A stretch of DNA of 64,000 nucleotides from positions 238,401 to 302,400 of the forward strand of contig NZ_VDUW01000003.1 of the NCBI RefSeq assembly GCF_008039555.1, read 5' to 3'. The position numbers and the translations under genes were made by a program. The DNA is from Cerasibacillus terrae (GTDB lineage Bacteria > Bacillota > Bacilli > Bacillales > Amphibacillaceae). Positions 42,155-49,941 of the stretch are shown here, in pieces. Each line of letters begins with the position of its first letter. The first letter of the stretch is position 1. The notes below the pieces were generated by a model that had not been told where the DNA came from, made no database searches, and was given only the letters and a program-made list of their open reading frames with translations.

Positions 42155-43012
42155 ATGAAAATTGAAGTAAAACAATTAACAAAAGTATATAAAGATAAGA
42201 AGGCTTTAAATAATATTTCTTTTTCATTAGAAGAACCAAAGATTTATGGGTTATTGGGAAGAAATGGTGCAGGAAAAACAACATTTATGGAAATTTTATC
42301 AGGTCATATTTTACCAACAAATGGGAAAATATTAATTAATGGGGAAAATCCATTTGATAATCAAAAATTAACAGAATCAATTTGTCTGATTAAGGAAGGA
42401 AATAATTTTAAAGGAGATTTGAAGATTAAAGAAATCTTACGTATTTATTCTTATTTTTATCCAACATGGGATCAAACATTAGCAGAAGAATTAGTGTCAT
42501 TATATAACTTGAAACAAAATGCTAAAGTCAAATCACTGTCAAAAGGAATGGAATCTGCATTGGGAATTATTGTAGGACTTGCAAGTAAAGCACCAATAAC
42601 GATTTTTGATGAACCATATATTGGTTTAGATGCTGCAGCAAGAAAATTATTTTATGAAATTTTATTAGAACAATATGAACAAGAGAAGCGGATGATTATT
42701 TTTTCAACCCATTTAATTGATGAAGTAAGTTTATTATTTGAAGAAGTACTTATTATGCAGGATGGAAAATTACTCATGAAGGAAGATACAGATCAATTAC
42801 GTGATCGAACATATGCAATAACTGGAACAAGGGAAGCAGTAGAGGGCTTTATTCATGACAAGCAAATTATTTCGAAAAAAGGTTTGGCTGGGATGATGAC
42901 TGCATATGTATATGGGGACCGTAAACAGGCAAGAAAGAATGATTTTCAAGTCGAAGGAATTCCAATACAAGAGTTGATGATTCATTTAACGGAAGAACAG
43001 AGGGGGGCATAG
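42155..43012 (+). CDS. ABC transporter ATP-binding protein (YtrB-like)
   Basis: 285 residues. Walker A GRNGAGKTT near 36, signature SLSKGMESALG, Walker B ITIFDEPYIGLD, switch His in FSTHLIDE, plus a C-terminal extension (about 210-285). The signature is a degenerate LSKGM type common in bacitracin/YtrB-like exporters. Partner of the membrane protein encoded 2 bases downstream. Substrate unknown; homologous systems respond to cell-wall stress. Confidence 0.88.
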   Translation: MKIEVKQLTKVYKDKKALNNISFSLEEPKIYGLLGRNGAGKTTFMEILSGHILPTNGKILINGENPFDNQKLTESICLIKEGNNFKGDLKIKEILRIYSYFYPTWDQTLAEELVSLYNLKQNAKVKSLSKGMESALGIIVGLASKAPITIFDEPYIGLDAAARKLFYEILLEQYEQEKRMIIFSTHLIDEVSLLFEEVLIMQDGKLLMKEDTDQLRDRTYAITGTREAVEGFIHDKQIISKKGLAGMMTAYVYGDRKQARKNDFQVEGIPIQELMIHLTEEQRGA

Positions 43013-43014
43013 GA

Positions 43015-43716
43015 ATGTGGAGACAAATAAAGGGACTATTGTATTTTTATTCGACAGATATTAGATCGACACTCATTATTTTCTGGTCGATTTTGATAAG
43101 TACAACAATCGGTTCTATTATTATTTCTGCTTTAATCAAAAATTCAGAGATAAATATGATATTTAGCTTATCATTTGCATTATATATTTTCTTTATTATT
43201 TTTGGGTTTAATGCTGTAAAAAAATTGATACCTTTCTCCATAAAAATTGGTGCAACAAGAAAAAATATATTTCTTAGTGTAGGCATTTTTCTTTTCGGTT
43301 TTGCTTTAAGTCAAGCAATTTTAGTAAATATAGCTCAAACAATATTTACTAAAGTGATTGATTTTCTGGATTTACAAACCTATTCTTTCGTTCATCCAGG
43401 AGAAATGTTATTAACAGACACATGGATCAACCGAGTAATTATTGATACTGGGATTATGTTCTTTATGGCAATTACCATGTATGTTTTTGGGCTTCTCTTT
43501 TATAAGTATGGACTCCTTGGAGGTGGAAGTGCTTCTGGTGTTCTTGTTTTATTATTCATGGTGGGACTTACGACAGGTTGGGTTACTAACACGATGAAGC
43601 AGTTGTTTCAGACTATGGATAGTATGTTTTTTGTTCAAATGACAGGAATTGCATTGATTATTTATGTATTTACATGGGTGTTCATGAATAAACTGACATT
43701 GGAAAAAGAAGTGTAA
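43015..43716 (+). CDS. ABC transporter permease
   Basis: 233 residues with six hydrophobic segments (about 20-41, 48-66, 84-106, 140-160, 172-190 and 205-226). No recognised motif beyond the ABC-2-like layout; assigned as permease because it follows the GntR and ATPase genes with a 2-base gap and is closed by a terminator. Confidence 0.75.
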   Translation: MWRQIKGLLYFYSTDIRSTLIIFWSILISTTIGSIIISALIKNSEINMIFSLSFALYIFFIIFGFNAVKKLIPFSIKIGATRKNIFLSVGIFLFGFALSQAILVNIAQTIFTKVIDFLDLQTYSFVHPGEMLLTDTWINRVIIDTGIMFFMAITMYVFGLLFYKYGLLGGGSASGVLVLLFMVGLTTGWVTNTMKQLFQTMDSMFFVQMTGIALIIYVFTWVFMNKLTLEKEV

Positions 43717-43741
43717 AGGGATGGATTTTCCATCCCTTTTA
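43715..43741 (+). terminator. Intrinsic terminator of the GntR-ABC operon
   Basis: AAAGGGATGGA (43715-43725) pairs with TCCATCCCTTT (43729-43739) around TTT; it overlaps the permease stop codon and also faces the convergent gene. Confidence 0.85.
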
Positions 43742-43751
43742 TGATTGAAGA

Positions 43752-44867
43752 TTATTTCATAAGGAAAAACGGGATGCCAAACGCCAGTAAAAGAATTCCG
43801 ATGATAATCAACCATGAAACAGGGTGTGCCCAATTATTTGTCCAACCAACACCAAATCTTTTTTCAAGGAAAATTGCAGGGTCATTTTTATTAAAGTAAA
43901 AGATTCCCAATTTCCAATATTTATCATCATCACGATTCATTACGTTTTTGCTTGTTTGTCCAGTTTTGATATTTTTACCTTTCAATCTGCTACCACCCTG
44001 CCCAACTGTAAATGATAGAATAATTGCCCAACCTAATAAAAAGATGGTAAAAGCAATGATTAATCCCATCAGTAACTGCTCGGAAATGGATAAAAACAAA
44101 TTCATTTGGCTAAGGGATAGAAGAAAAATAAATCCAGTTCCAGTTACAATGATAAAACGAGACCATTTTCTTCTAAAAATAATATTACGTTGTAAGGATT
44201 CATCTGGATTGTTAGCATCTATTTGCTGCTTTGCTTTACGGATCACCGTGTTGACAAATAAAAATATTAGCACGAGATAAAATTGCAAAATCGGAAACAA
44301 AAGAGCCGATCGATATGATTTATCTACCCATTTTGTAACTTCACCTGTTAAATTATATTGTATTGGTATTTTATTCGGTATATGTGGATAAGCAATAAGT
44401 GTCATAACTATTGTTATAAGGGTAAATATAAAAGGTAAAATAAACCACTTATTCGAATAGGTTATTCCTTGTTGGCGGAAACGAGTATTTATTGTTATAA
44501 CATTTGGGTCTGCATGCCATTTCGGATGATTATCTTTCCAATCACGCATTTTTTGGTGAAAAGGTATATAAATAAACATACTGCCAACAATGTACATAAC
44601 AATTAGAAGTGGAAAAAGAATCCCCGCAGTAAGTTCATCACCGATATATGAGGTATAGACAAAAATCAATGTGATAATGAAGGCAAATGACCCGGAGACA
44701 AGGACATAATTTTTACGTAAATTTTTAATATTAGGATGATTGTACACTTCTTCAGGTATGGTAACCCCAAAACTCTCCGTCTTTCTGGTCCAAAAAGGGA
44801 TACAAATAACAGATATAAAGACAGGAAGTAAAGATATAAATAATAAAACTATTAAGGTTAATTTCAT
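43752..44867 (-). CDS. DUF1648/DUF5808 membrane protein
   Basis: 371 residues from ATG 44867 (AAAGGAG upstream). About eight transmembrane segments. A DUF1648 block lies mid-protein (YPHIPNKIPIQYNLTGEVTKWVDKS), and near the C-terminus DDKYWKLGIFYFNKNDPAIFLEKRFGVGWT is typical of DUF5808. Such proteins are paired with YtrA-type GntR regulators in Bacillaceae and are related to SdpI-like immunity proteins; function here is unknown. It overlaps the regulator gene by 4 bases. Confidence 0.8.
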   Translation of the reverse strand: MKLTLIVLLFISLLPVFISVICIPFWTRKTESFGVTIPEEVYNHPNIKNLRKNYVLVSGSFAFIITLIFVYTSYIGDELTAGILFPLLIVMYIVGSMFIYIPFHQKMRDWKDNHPKWHADPNVITINTRFRQQGITYSNKWFILPFIFTLITIVMTLIAYPHIPNKIPIQYNLTGEVTKWVDKSYRSALLFPILQFYLVLIFLFVNTVIRKAKQQIDANNPDESLQRNIIFRRKWSRFIIVTGTGFIFLLSLSQMNLFLSISEQLLMGLIIAFTIFLLGWAIILSFTVGQGGSRLKGKNIKTGQTSKNVMNRDDDKYWKLGIFYFNKNDPAIFLEKRFGVGWTNNWAHPVSWLIIIGILLLAFGIPFFLMK

Positions 44868-45262
44868 TTGGAAGATTCTCCTTTCTTTTGAAATGATGAA
44901 AAAATTTCCTGGCATTTTTTGGTGAAAGATACTTCATCCATCCCGCGGCAAATTGATTCAGCAATAATAGGACGAAGGGAAGCTGTTAATTTTTCTTGAT
45001 ATGCCTTGTTTGCTTTTGGGATTCCATCAGGATGAATGAATGCTCCCTTTTGTCGTTGAATGAGGATAAAGCCATTTTGTTCTAGTTGTTTATATGCTTT
45101 ATTTACAGTATGAAGATTTATCCCTAAATCTTGAGCAAGAGAACGGACAGATGGGAGGTTTTCTCCTGGATGAAGCTCTTTTTGTGCAATTCCTTCTATA
45201 ATTTGATTTACTAATTGGCTATAAAGCGGCTCCTTTGATTCCATGGATAATTTAATAAACAT
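44864..45262 (-). CDS. GntR-family regulator, YtrA subfamily
   Basis: 132 residues: winged-helix domain (EPLYSQLVNQIIEGIAQKEL, ENLPSVRSLAQDLGINLHTVNKAYKQLEQNGFILIQRQKGAFI) and short C-terminal dimerisation helices. AAAGGA lies about 10 bases before the ATG. First gene of a two-gene operon with the DUF1648 membrane protein; its promoter contains an 8-7-8 palindrome that is probably its own operator. Confidence 0.9.
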   Translation of the reverse strand: MFIKLSMESKEPLYSQLVNQIIEGIAQKELHPGENLPSVRSLAQDLGINLHTVNKAYKQLEQNGFILIQRQKGAFIHPDGIPKANKAYQEKLTASLRPIIAESICRGMDEVSFTKKCQEIFSSFQKKGESSK

Positions 45263-45291
45263 CTACATCATCCTTTGAAAATATGTAATAA

Positions 45292-45339
45292 CTGTTATAT
45301 ACATTGTATAACAGATGTCTAATGAATACAATAAGAAAA
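45292..45339 (-). promoter_or_regulatory. Promoter and palindromic operator of the GntR-DUF1648 operon
   Basis: On the minus strand TTGTAT (45339-45334) and TACAAT (45310-45305 region) are 17 bases apart. A perfect palindrome CTGTTATA-N7-TATAACAG (45292-45314) covers the -10. The N7 spacing equals that of the YtrA operator, supporting autorepression. Confidence 0.75.
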
Positions 45340-45383
45340 TAGTCTATATAAAAAGGATGATCCAAAAAAGATGAACCATCCTG

Positions 45384-45698
45384 TTACTCGATTATTTTTA
45401 AGCCAACAGCGCCAATAATAATACAAAATAGAAAAGCTATTCGCTTCCAATCAGCAGATTCTTTGAAAAAAAGAATCCCCATAATGACAGCTCCTGCAGC
45501 ACCTAAACCAGTCCACACAGCGTATGCCGTTCCAAGTGGAATTCCTTTCATTGCAAGTCGTAAAAATAAAAATCCAAAGCTAAAGGTAAGTACTATAAGG
45601 AGTAATCGATAGCCTGTTTTTTTCTTTAAATAGAGATTAATGCTTGCGACACCAAAAATCTCCCCAAAACTTGCTATGACAAGATAAATCCAGTACAT
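45384..45698 (-). CDS. Small multidrug resistance protein, YkkD-like
   Basis: 104-residue four-helix SMR protein. The essential glutamate is E13 in IASFGEIFGVASI; GTAYAVWTGLGAAGAVIMGI is the SMR signature in helix 3. Pairs with the upstream YkkC-like subunit, and the start lies 2 bases after that gene's stop. SMR heterodimers of this type export cationic drugs or guanidinium. Confidence 0.85.
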   Translation of the reverse strand: MYWIYLVIASFGEIFGVASINLYLKKKTGYRLLLIVLTFSFGFLFLRLAMKGIPLGTAYAVWTGLGAAGAVIMGILFFKESADWKRIAFLFCIIIGAVGLKIIE

Positions 45699-45700
45699 AC

Positions 45701-46051
45701 TTATCTACCTCCCGCTACCGTATCTTGATTATTTTCACTTGGTTCATCTGATGTAAGTTTAATTCCAATGACTCCAAAAATAATCAGGCTGATAAATAAT
45801 AGTTGAAAGATTGAGAAATTACCCTGAAAGAAAATCATATCAATTACCACAATGACTGCTGCACCAGAACCAGTAAACACGGCATAAACCGTACCAGATG
45901 GAAGGACTTCACAAGCCTTAATAATGAAATAAAAACTAAGAATAATTGCTATAATGGTACCAGTCCATTCCAATGCATTTACAGAAAAGCGTAAACCAAG
46001 CACCCATATTACTTCAATAATTGCCGCAAATAATACATACATCCAGCCCAT
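45701..46051 (-). CDS. Small multidrug resistance protein, YkkC-like
   Basis: 116-residue four-helix SMR protein with E13 (AAIIEVIWVLGL), EWTGTIIAIILSFY and GTVYAVFTGSGAA, and a hydrophilic C-terminal tail, as in B. subtilis YkkC. AAAGGGGG precedes the ATG. In B. subtilis ykkCD is preceded by the guanidine-I riboswitch; the 250 bases upstream here lack its conserved sequences, so the ligand or regulation probably differs. Confidence 0.85.
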   Translation of the reverse strand: MGWMYVLFAAIIEVIWVLGLRFSVNALEWTGTIIAIILSFYFIIKACEVLPSGTVYAVFTGSGAAVIVVIDMIFFQGNFSIFQLLFISLIIFGVIGIKLTSDEPSENNQDTVAGGR

Positions 46052-46306
46052 TGATATTTCCCCCTTTAAGTCACTACTGTATCACACGTTAAGATAACGG
46101 GCGAATGATTCCTGTTTGTTAATTTAATTTCATTCTATAATTAATTATTTCTTCACAACGACCTATGCGCAAGGTTATTCCAAGTTATTCTTACTGGTGG
46201 ATAGAGTGTATAATCGAAAATAAAAAACAAAGATTGTGTCCTGTTCACACTAACTCTGTTTTTCTATAAAAATTTCTAAATAACTGTTCAGAAATGGAAA
46301 TCTCCT

Positions 46307-46858
46307 TTAAGTAGCTGTTAATGGAGAAGTAGCAGTTTGGGCAATTTGTTGGTAAGACATGTAATCATCTTTTGTAATAACAAATAAATTATAATGATAT
46401 TCGCCAAGATTGATTTCTGTATATTGTTTTGGAAAAAGCAGGTTTGCATGTTTTACATAGGGTAATTTCTGTACTGCTCTTTGAGAACGTGTATTTGTGC
46501 TTCGGATTTTTAATAAAATCTTTTCAATATGCGTTTCTGTAAATAATTCATTAAAAAACTGTGTTTTCGCAAGGCTATTATAACCTTTACCAAAATAGGG
46601 TTTGCCGATCCAGGTAGCTAGAAAACCGTAATCATCCACAATATCGAATAGATTAATGGTACCGATCGGCTGGTACTGTTCATCCAATATGGTCCTCGAT
46701 ATTAATTCCCCTCGTTCTTCAGCTTCTATCGTTTGCTTCGTAATAAAATAAAACTCATCTGATGTCTCAGCTTTGTGTCGCACATAAGGAAAAACTTCAG
46801 GATGTGACATTAATTCAAATAATACTGGTACTTCATGAAGATCACGTTTTTTTAGCAT
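46307..46858 (-). CDS. GNAT-family N-acetyltransferase (RimJ/RimL type)
   Basis: 183 residues from ATG 46858 (GGGAGGG 9 bases upstream). GNAT fold pattern: an N-terminal KKRDLHEVPVLFELMSHPEVFPYVRH, PIGTINLFDIVDDYGFLATWIGKPYFGKGYNSLAKTQF (acetyl-CoA loop as GKPYFGKGYN), and IEKILLKIRSTNTRSQRAVQKL in helix 4/beta 6. Possible substrates are ribosomal proteins or small amines. It has a long structured leader (46859-47003). Nothing else shares its transcript. Confidence 0.85.
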   Translation of the reverse strand: MLKKRDLHEVPVLFELMSHPEVFPYVRHKAETSDEFYFITKQTIEAEERGELISRTILDEQYQPIGTINLFDIVDDYGFLATWIGKPYFGKGYNSLAKTQFFNELFTETHIEKILLKIRSTNTRSQRAVQKLPYVKHANLLFPKQYTEINLGEYHYNLFVITKDDYMSYQQIAQTATSPLTAT

Positions 46859-46882
46859 TAAAAAACCCTCCCTTATTTTTTT

Positions 46883-46964
46883 GCGGGTGGGTTTACATGC
46901 TAAACGTAAGGAACAATGGTAACCCCACACCGCGAATTTTTATTAAACTTCAAACAAAAATTCG
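46883..46964 (-). promoter_or_regulatory. Paired hairpins in the leader of the acetyltransferase gene
   Basis: GCGGGTGGGTTTAC (46883-46896) pairs with GTAACCCCACACCGC (46919-46933) with one bulge, and CGAATTTTT (46933-46941) pairs perfectly with AAAAATTCG (46956-46964). On the minus strand the first stem ends in AAAAAAA before the ribosome site rather than Ts, so it is not a terminator. No known riboswitch recognised. Confidence 0.45.
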
Positions 46965-47003
46965 GGGTAGGAATCGAACCTACTAGAACCAATGAAAATT
47001 GGT
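46960..47003 (-). other. tRNA-like 3' fragment (T-arm)
   Basis: On the minus strand GTAGG-TTCGATT-CCTAC (46983-46967) is a perfect T-arm with the invariant TTCRANN loop, followed by CCCGAAT as an acceptor-like 3' strand. Upstream there is no matching 5' acceptor strand, and the expected anticodon arm is an imperfect ACCAAT/ATTGGT hairpin with a 4-base loop. It is probably a tRNA 3' remnant, not a functional tRNA. Confidence 0.4.
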
Positions 47004-47246
47004 GGCGCACCATTTGCCTTCCCTTTTTACAAACAAATGAACAGTCGTCTGTAAAGTAATTCTTTCGTTGTTATATAATTTTTTTGAAACAAAATGCTTA
47101 AAACATCTCCTCTACTTTTATTTTACTATGTTCTTCCAGAAAAATAAATCCTTTTATAAAAATATTTATGACAAATTTTAAAGGTTTGAAAAGCAAAATT
47201 TACGGGAAAAGAGTCTTCCAAAAGGGCTGGTTTATTTCAAATATAA

Positions 47247-47387
47247 CTATCGCAATGCATCCTCTAAAGTGGGATACATAAATTGATACCCATTATCGAT
47301 TGCTTTCTTTGGTATTACATATTGCCCTTCTAAGACGAGCTGGCTCCTTTCACCTGCTAGGTTGATGACATATGGATTGGAGGTAGT
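47247..47387 (-). pseudogene. yfhF C-terminal remnant (TIGR01777 epimerase family)
   Basis: A minus-strand frame of about 46 codons ending at TAG 47247 reads LAGERSQLVLEGQYVIPKKA then NGYQFMYPTLEDALR, which is the C-terminal end of YfhF-type sugar-nucleotide epimerases. Nothing of the roughly 250 preceding residues remains; recX lies upstream in the divergent orientation, the position of yfhF in B. subtilis. Confidence 0.75.
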
Positions 47388-47529
47388 TTGGAAAAGTCAT
47401 CCGAATAAGAAATATTTTTTAAGAAGCCATAAAACTATTTGTTTGCAATTCAAGAAATTATTTAACCTTATTATAATAGATGTTGCGTTATTTTACAGTA
47501 AGGATAAGATAAAATAAGGGGGAATTCCT

Positions 47530-48351
47530 ATGTCAATTATTTCACGAATTACTGTACAGAAAAAAAATCAATCACGTTATAATATTTTTTTGAAAAAGGA
47601 CAATCAATCGAAAGAGACATACGGCTTTAGTGTGGATGAAGATTTGCTTGTTTCACATCGTCTATATAAAGGGGTAGAGCTAGATGAGTTGATGATTAAA
47701 AATCTACAAAAACAAGACGATATTCATAAATCTTACCAAAAGGCACTTCGATTTTTAAGTTATCGAATGCGTACGAAACAAGAAATCTATGAATATTTAA
47801 TCAAAAAAGAAGTAGAACCTGAACATCTTGCACCTGTTTTAGATAAATTAAAAACAGAAGGATTTATAGATGATCAAGCATTTGGAGATAGTTATATTCG
47901 AACAAAAATGAAGACAAGTAATAAAGGACCGCTCTTATTAAAAAATGAATTAATTCAAAAAGGTGTTACTGAAAATGTTGCCCAACAATCACTTTCTGAA
48001 TATCCGTGGGAATTACAATTAGAAAATGCGAAAAAATGGGCAGAAAAAAAAATAAAGACATCGAATAAGCGCTCTTTTAAAATGGAGCTGAATCGAGTGA
48101 AAGCTGGGCTCATTCGGAAAGGTTTCTCAAATGACATTATTCAGGAAGTGATGGAGGATATTAGTGGAGAACAAGATGCCGTAGTAGAATGGGAAGCACT
48201 TGTATTTCAAGGAGAAAAACTTTGGAGAAAATATGCTAAAAAGCACGACGGTTTTATGTTGAAAAATAAAGTGAAAGAAGGATTATATCGAAAGGGTTTT
48301 TCCTTTGAGGGAATCCAAAGGTTTATTGATGAGTATAAAATAGAAGAGTGA
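47530..48351 (+). CDS. recX: RecA regulator RecX
   Basis: 273-residue all-helical protein made of repeated three-helix units that binds RecA filaments. Repeats are visible: ALRFLSYRMRTKQEIYEYLIKK, LDKLKTEGFIDDQAFGDSYI, KNELIQKGVTENV, VKAGLIRKGFSNDIIQEVM, and KVKEGLYRKGFSFEGIQRFI. The long form with an N-terminal beta region (ITVQKKNQSRYNIFL) matches B. subtilis RecX (YfhG). AAGGGGG precedes the ATG. A TATAAT at 47472-47477 may be its -10. Confidence 0.9.
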   Translation: MSIISRITVQKKNQSRYNIFLKKDNQSKETYGFSVDEDLLVSHRLYKGVELDELMIKNLQKQDDIHKSYQKALRFLSYRMRTKQEIYEYLIKKEVEPEHLAPVLDKLKTEGFIDDQAFGDSYIRTKMKTSNKGPLLLKNELIQKGVTENVAQQSLSEYPWELQLENAKKWAEKKIKTSNKRSFKMELNRVKAGLIRKGFSNDIIQEVMEDISGEQDAVVEWEALVFQGEKLWRKYAKKHDGFMLKNKVKEGLYRKGFSFEGIQRFIDEYKIEE

Positions 48352-48378
48352 ATAACAATCCTGTTTTATGGGTCTTGG

Positions 48379-48776
48379 TATGTTCCCGCGTTCCCGAAAA
48401 GGATGAAAATCGAAAATTTGGTCACGCGGCAGGCTCCCGCGTTCCCGAAAAGGATGGAAAATGAAAAAGTGGTCACGCGGCAGGTTCCCGCGTTCCCGAA
48501 AAGGATGAAAATCGAAAATTTGGTCACGCGGCAGGTTCCCGCATGCATGGAATGAATGGGAATTGAAGTTTGTGTCACGCGGCGCGCTCCCGCATGCCCG
48601 GAATGAATGGGAATTGAAATTTTGGTAACGCGGCGCGCAGCCGTATGCCCGGAAAGAATGGGAATTGAAAATTTGGGCACGCGGCGCACTCCCGCGTGCC
48701 CGAAAAGAATGGAAAACGAAAAAATGGTCACGCGGCGCGCTCCCGCATGCATGGAATCACGCAGAATCGAAATACA
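48379..48776. repeat. 51-bp tandem array 3 (about 8 units)
   Basis: Units of 51 bp with GGTCACG (variants GGTAACG, GGGCACG) and, 13 bases later, CGTTCCC or CATGCCC. The intervening hairpin is ACGCGG-caggtt-CCCGCGT. The link reads GAAAAGGATGAAAATCGAAA. The first three units are nearly identical; later ones drift. It lies between the recX stop and the stop of the convergent SDR gene and could serve as their common 3' region. Confidence 0.9.
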
Positions 48777-48791
48777 TGGCTGGCAAGCATT

Positions 48792-49451
48792 TTATCTGTC
48801 AATAAATATGGCATGACGTCCGTCATCTTCTGTATAAATTTGTTTCGCTACGTCAGTTGGATCTTTTAAGTGAGAAGCATCCTTTACATGTGTGGAATGA
48901 TCCCAAAAAGGTGTATTCATACCCCCCATATAAACAGCTGTAATGGAGATTGGTTCATCTTTCCATTCCTTTTGTAAACTTTCCGTAAATCCTCTTACAG
49001 CAAATTTACTTGCACAATAAATAGATTCATTTACTTTTCCACGTAAACCAGCAGTAGAAATAATCGTTAATATTCTCCCTTTATTTTCACGAATGATTGG
49101 TAGAGCATATTGCACCGTTTGAATCGTTCCTTTTACATTTGTATCTAATGTTTTTTCAATTTCTTCATTTGTATATTTTTCTACAGGACCGAAAATTCCA
49201 ATTCCAGCATTATTAATAAAGACATCTAGTTCTCCGATTTGCTGAAAGGCGATACTGATTGAGGCAAATTGACTAACATCACAAAGAACAATTTCAGCAA
49301 AGCCATTATTTTCCATAATTTCATGTTTTACGGTATAGAGTTTTTCTCCATCTCTTCCCATTAAAAAAACGGTATATCCATGATTCGCATATTCTAACGC
49401 TAATGCCCGTCCAAGTCCACTGCCTGCTCCTGTTATTGCTACTGTAGGCAT
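48792..49451 (-). CDS. Short-chain dehydrogenase/reductase
   Basis: 219-residue Rossmann-fold oxidoreductase. Cofactor motif TGAGSGLG (7-14), NNAG (about 81-84), catalytic Ser in TIISTAGL, and Y-x3-K in YCASK (about 144-148). Short C-terminal part with MNTPFWDHS. Substrate unknown; NADP preference is suggested by an Arg in MGRDG after beta 2. Located between recX and yfhH, where B. subtilis has no such gene, so it is an insertion relative to that backbone. Confidence 0.85.
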   Translation of the reverse strand: MPTVAITGAGSGLGRALALEYANHGYTVFLMGRDGEKLYTVKHEIMENNGFAEIVLCDVSQFASISIAFQQIGELDVFINNAGIGIFGPVEKYTNEEIEKTLDTNVKGTIQTVQYALPIIRENKGRILTIISTAGLRGKVNESIYCASKFAVRGFTESLQKEWKDEPISITAVYMGGMNTPFWDHSTHVKDASHLKDPTDVAKQIYTEDDGRHAIFIDR

Positions 49452-49552
49452 ATTAACACTTCCTTTATATTAAAAACATGTAAGATAATTCATTTCTATT
49501 GTCCTATGTGGTAGGGAAAATGTAAAATGAAAAGGAGAAAGGAGAATCATAC

Positions 49553-49900
49553 ATGCATCAAACAAATTTTAGATATAGTGATTACTCAATCGAACAACTA
49601 CGTGAAATGGTAGGAAAATTAAAAGAACAACTTATGAAAGCAGAACAACAAGGAAATGTAAGTGAATTTCAAATTATTGAGCGAAAAATGCAAGTTGCTT
49701 TAGCATATATGCTTAACCCGGAAGATTTTAAGTCAGGTGAAATGTATGAAATGAATGGTGATCCTGGACATCGCTTTATTATTGATTATATTGATGGTGT
49801 CTTCGCATGGGGAAAACGAATAAACTTATTAGATGAAGTGTATGAAAAACAAGAAGCAATTCCCATTTCTGTTTTAGGAGATAAAATAGAGGGAAAATAG
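49553..49900 (+). CDS. yfhH: YfhH family protein (DUF1811)
   Basis: 115-residue cytoplasmic protein. An N-terminal coiled-coil-like helix (YSIEQLREMVGKLKEQLMKAE, IIERKMQVALAYMLNPEDF) is followed by a small SH3-like beta domain (GEMYEMNGDPGHRFIIDYIDGVFAWGKR, AIPISVLGD) as in B. subtilis YfhH. Function unknown. It follows recX in the B. subtilis order once the SDR insert is removed. GAAAGGAG precedes the ATG. Confidence 0.88.
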   Translation: MHQTNFRYSDYSIEQLREMVGKLKEQLMKAEQQGNVSEFQIIERKMQVALAYMLNPEDFKSGEMYEMNGDPGHRFIIDYIDGVFAWGKRINLLDEVYEKQEAIPISVLGDKIEGK

Positions 49901-49902
49901 AC

Positions 49903-49931
49903 AAGCAGCAGGAACTCCTGCTGCTTTTTAT
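49903..49931. terminator. Bidirectional intrinsic terminator between yfhH and yfhP
   Basis: AGCAGCAGGA (49904-49913) pairs with TCCTGCTGCT (49916-49925), flanked by A- and T-runs so it can serve both convergent genes. Confidence 0.85.
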
Positions 49932-49941
49932 AATAAAATAA

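Noticed and set aside
46052..46306. Guanidine-I riboswitch upstream of the SMR pair
   Set aside because: The conserved guanidine-I loop sequences are not present on the minus strand.
46921..47040. Functional tRNA gene on the minus strand
   Set aside because: Only the T-arm and 3' acceptor strand are convincing; no 5' acceptor partner and the anticodon loop would have 4-6 bases.
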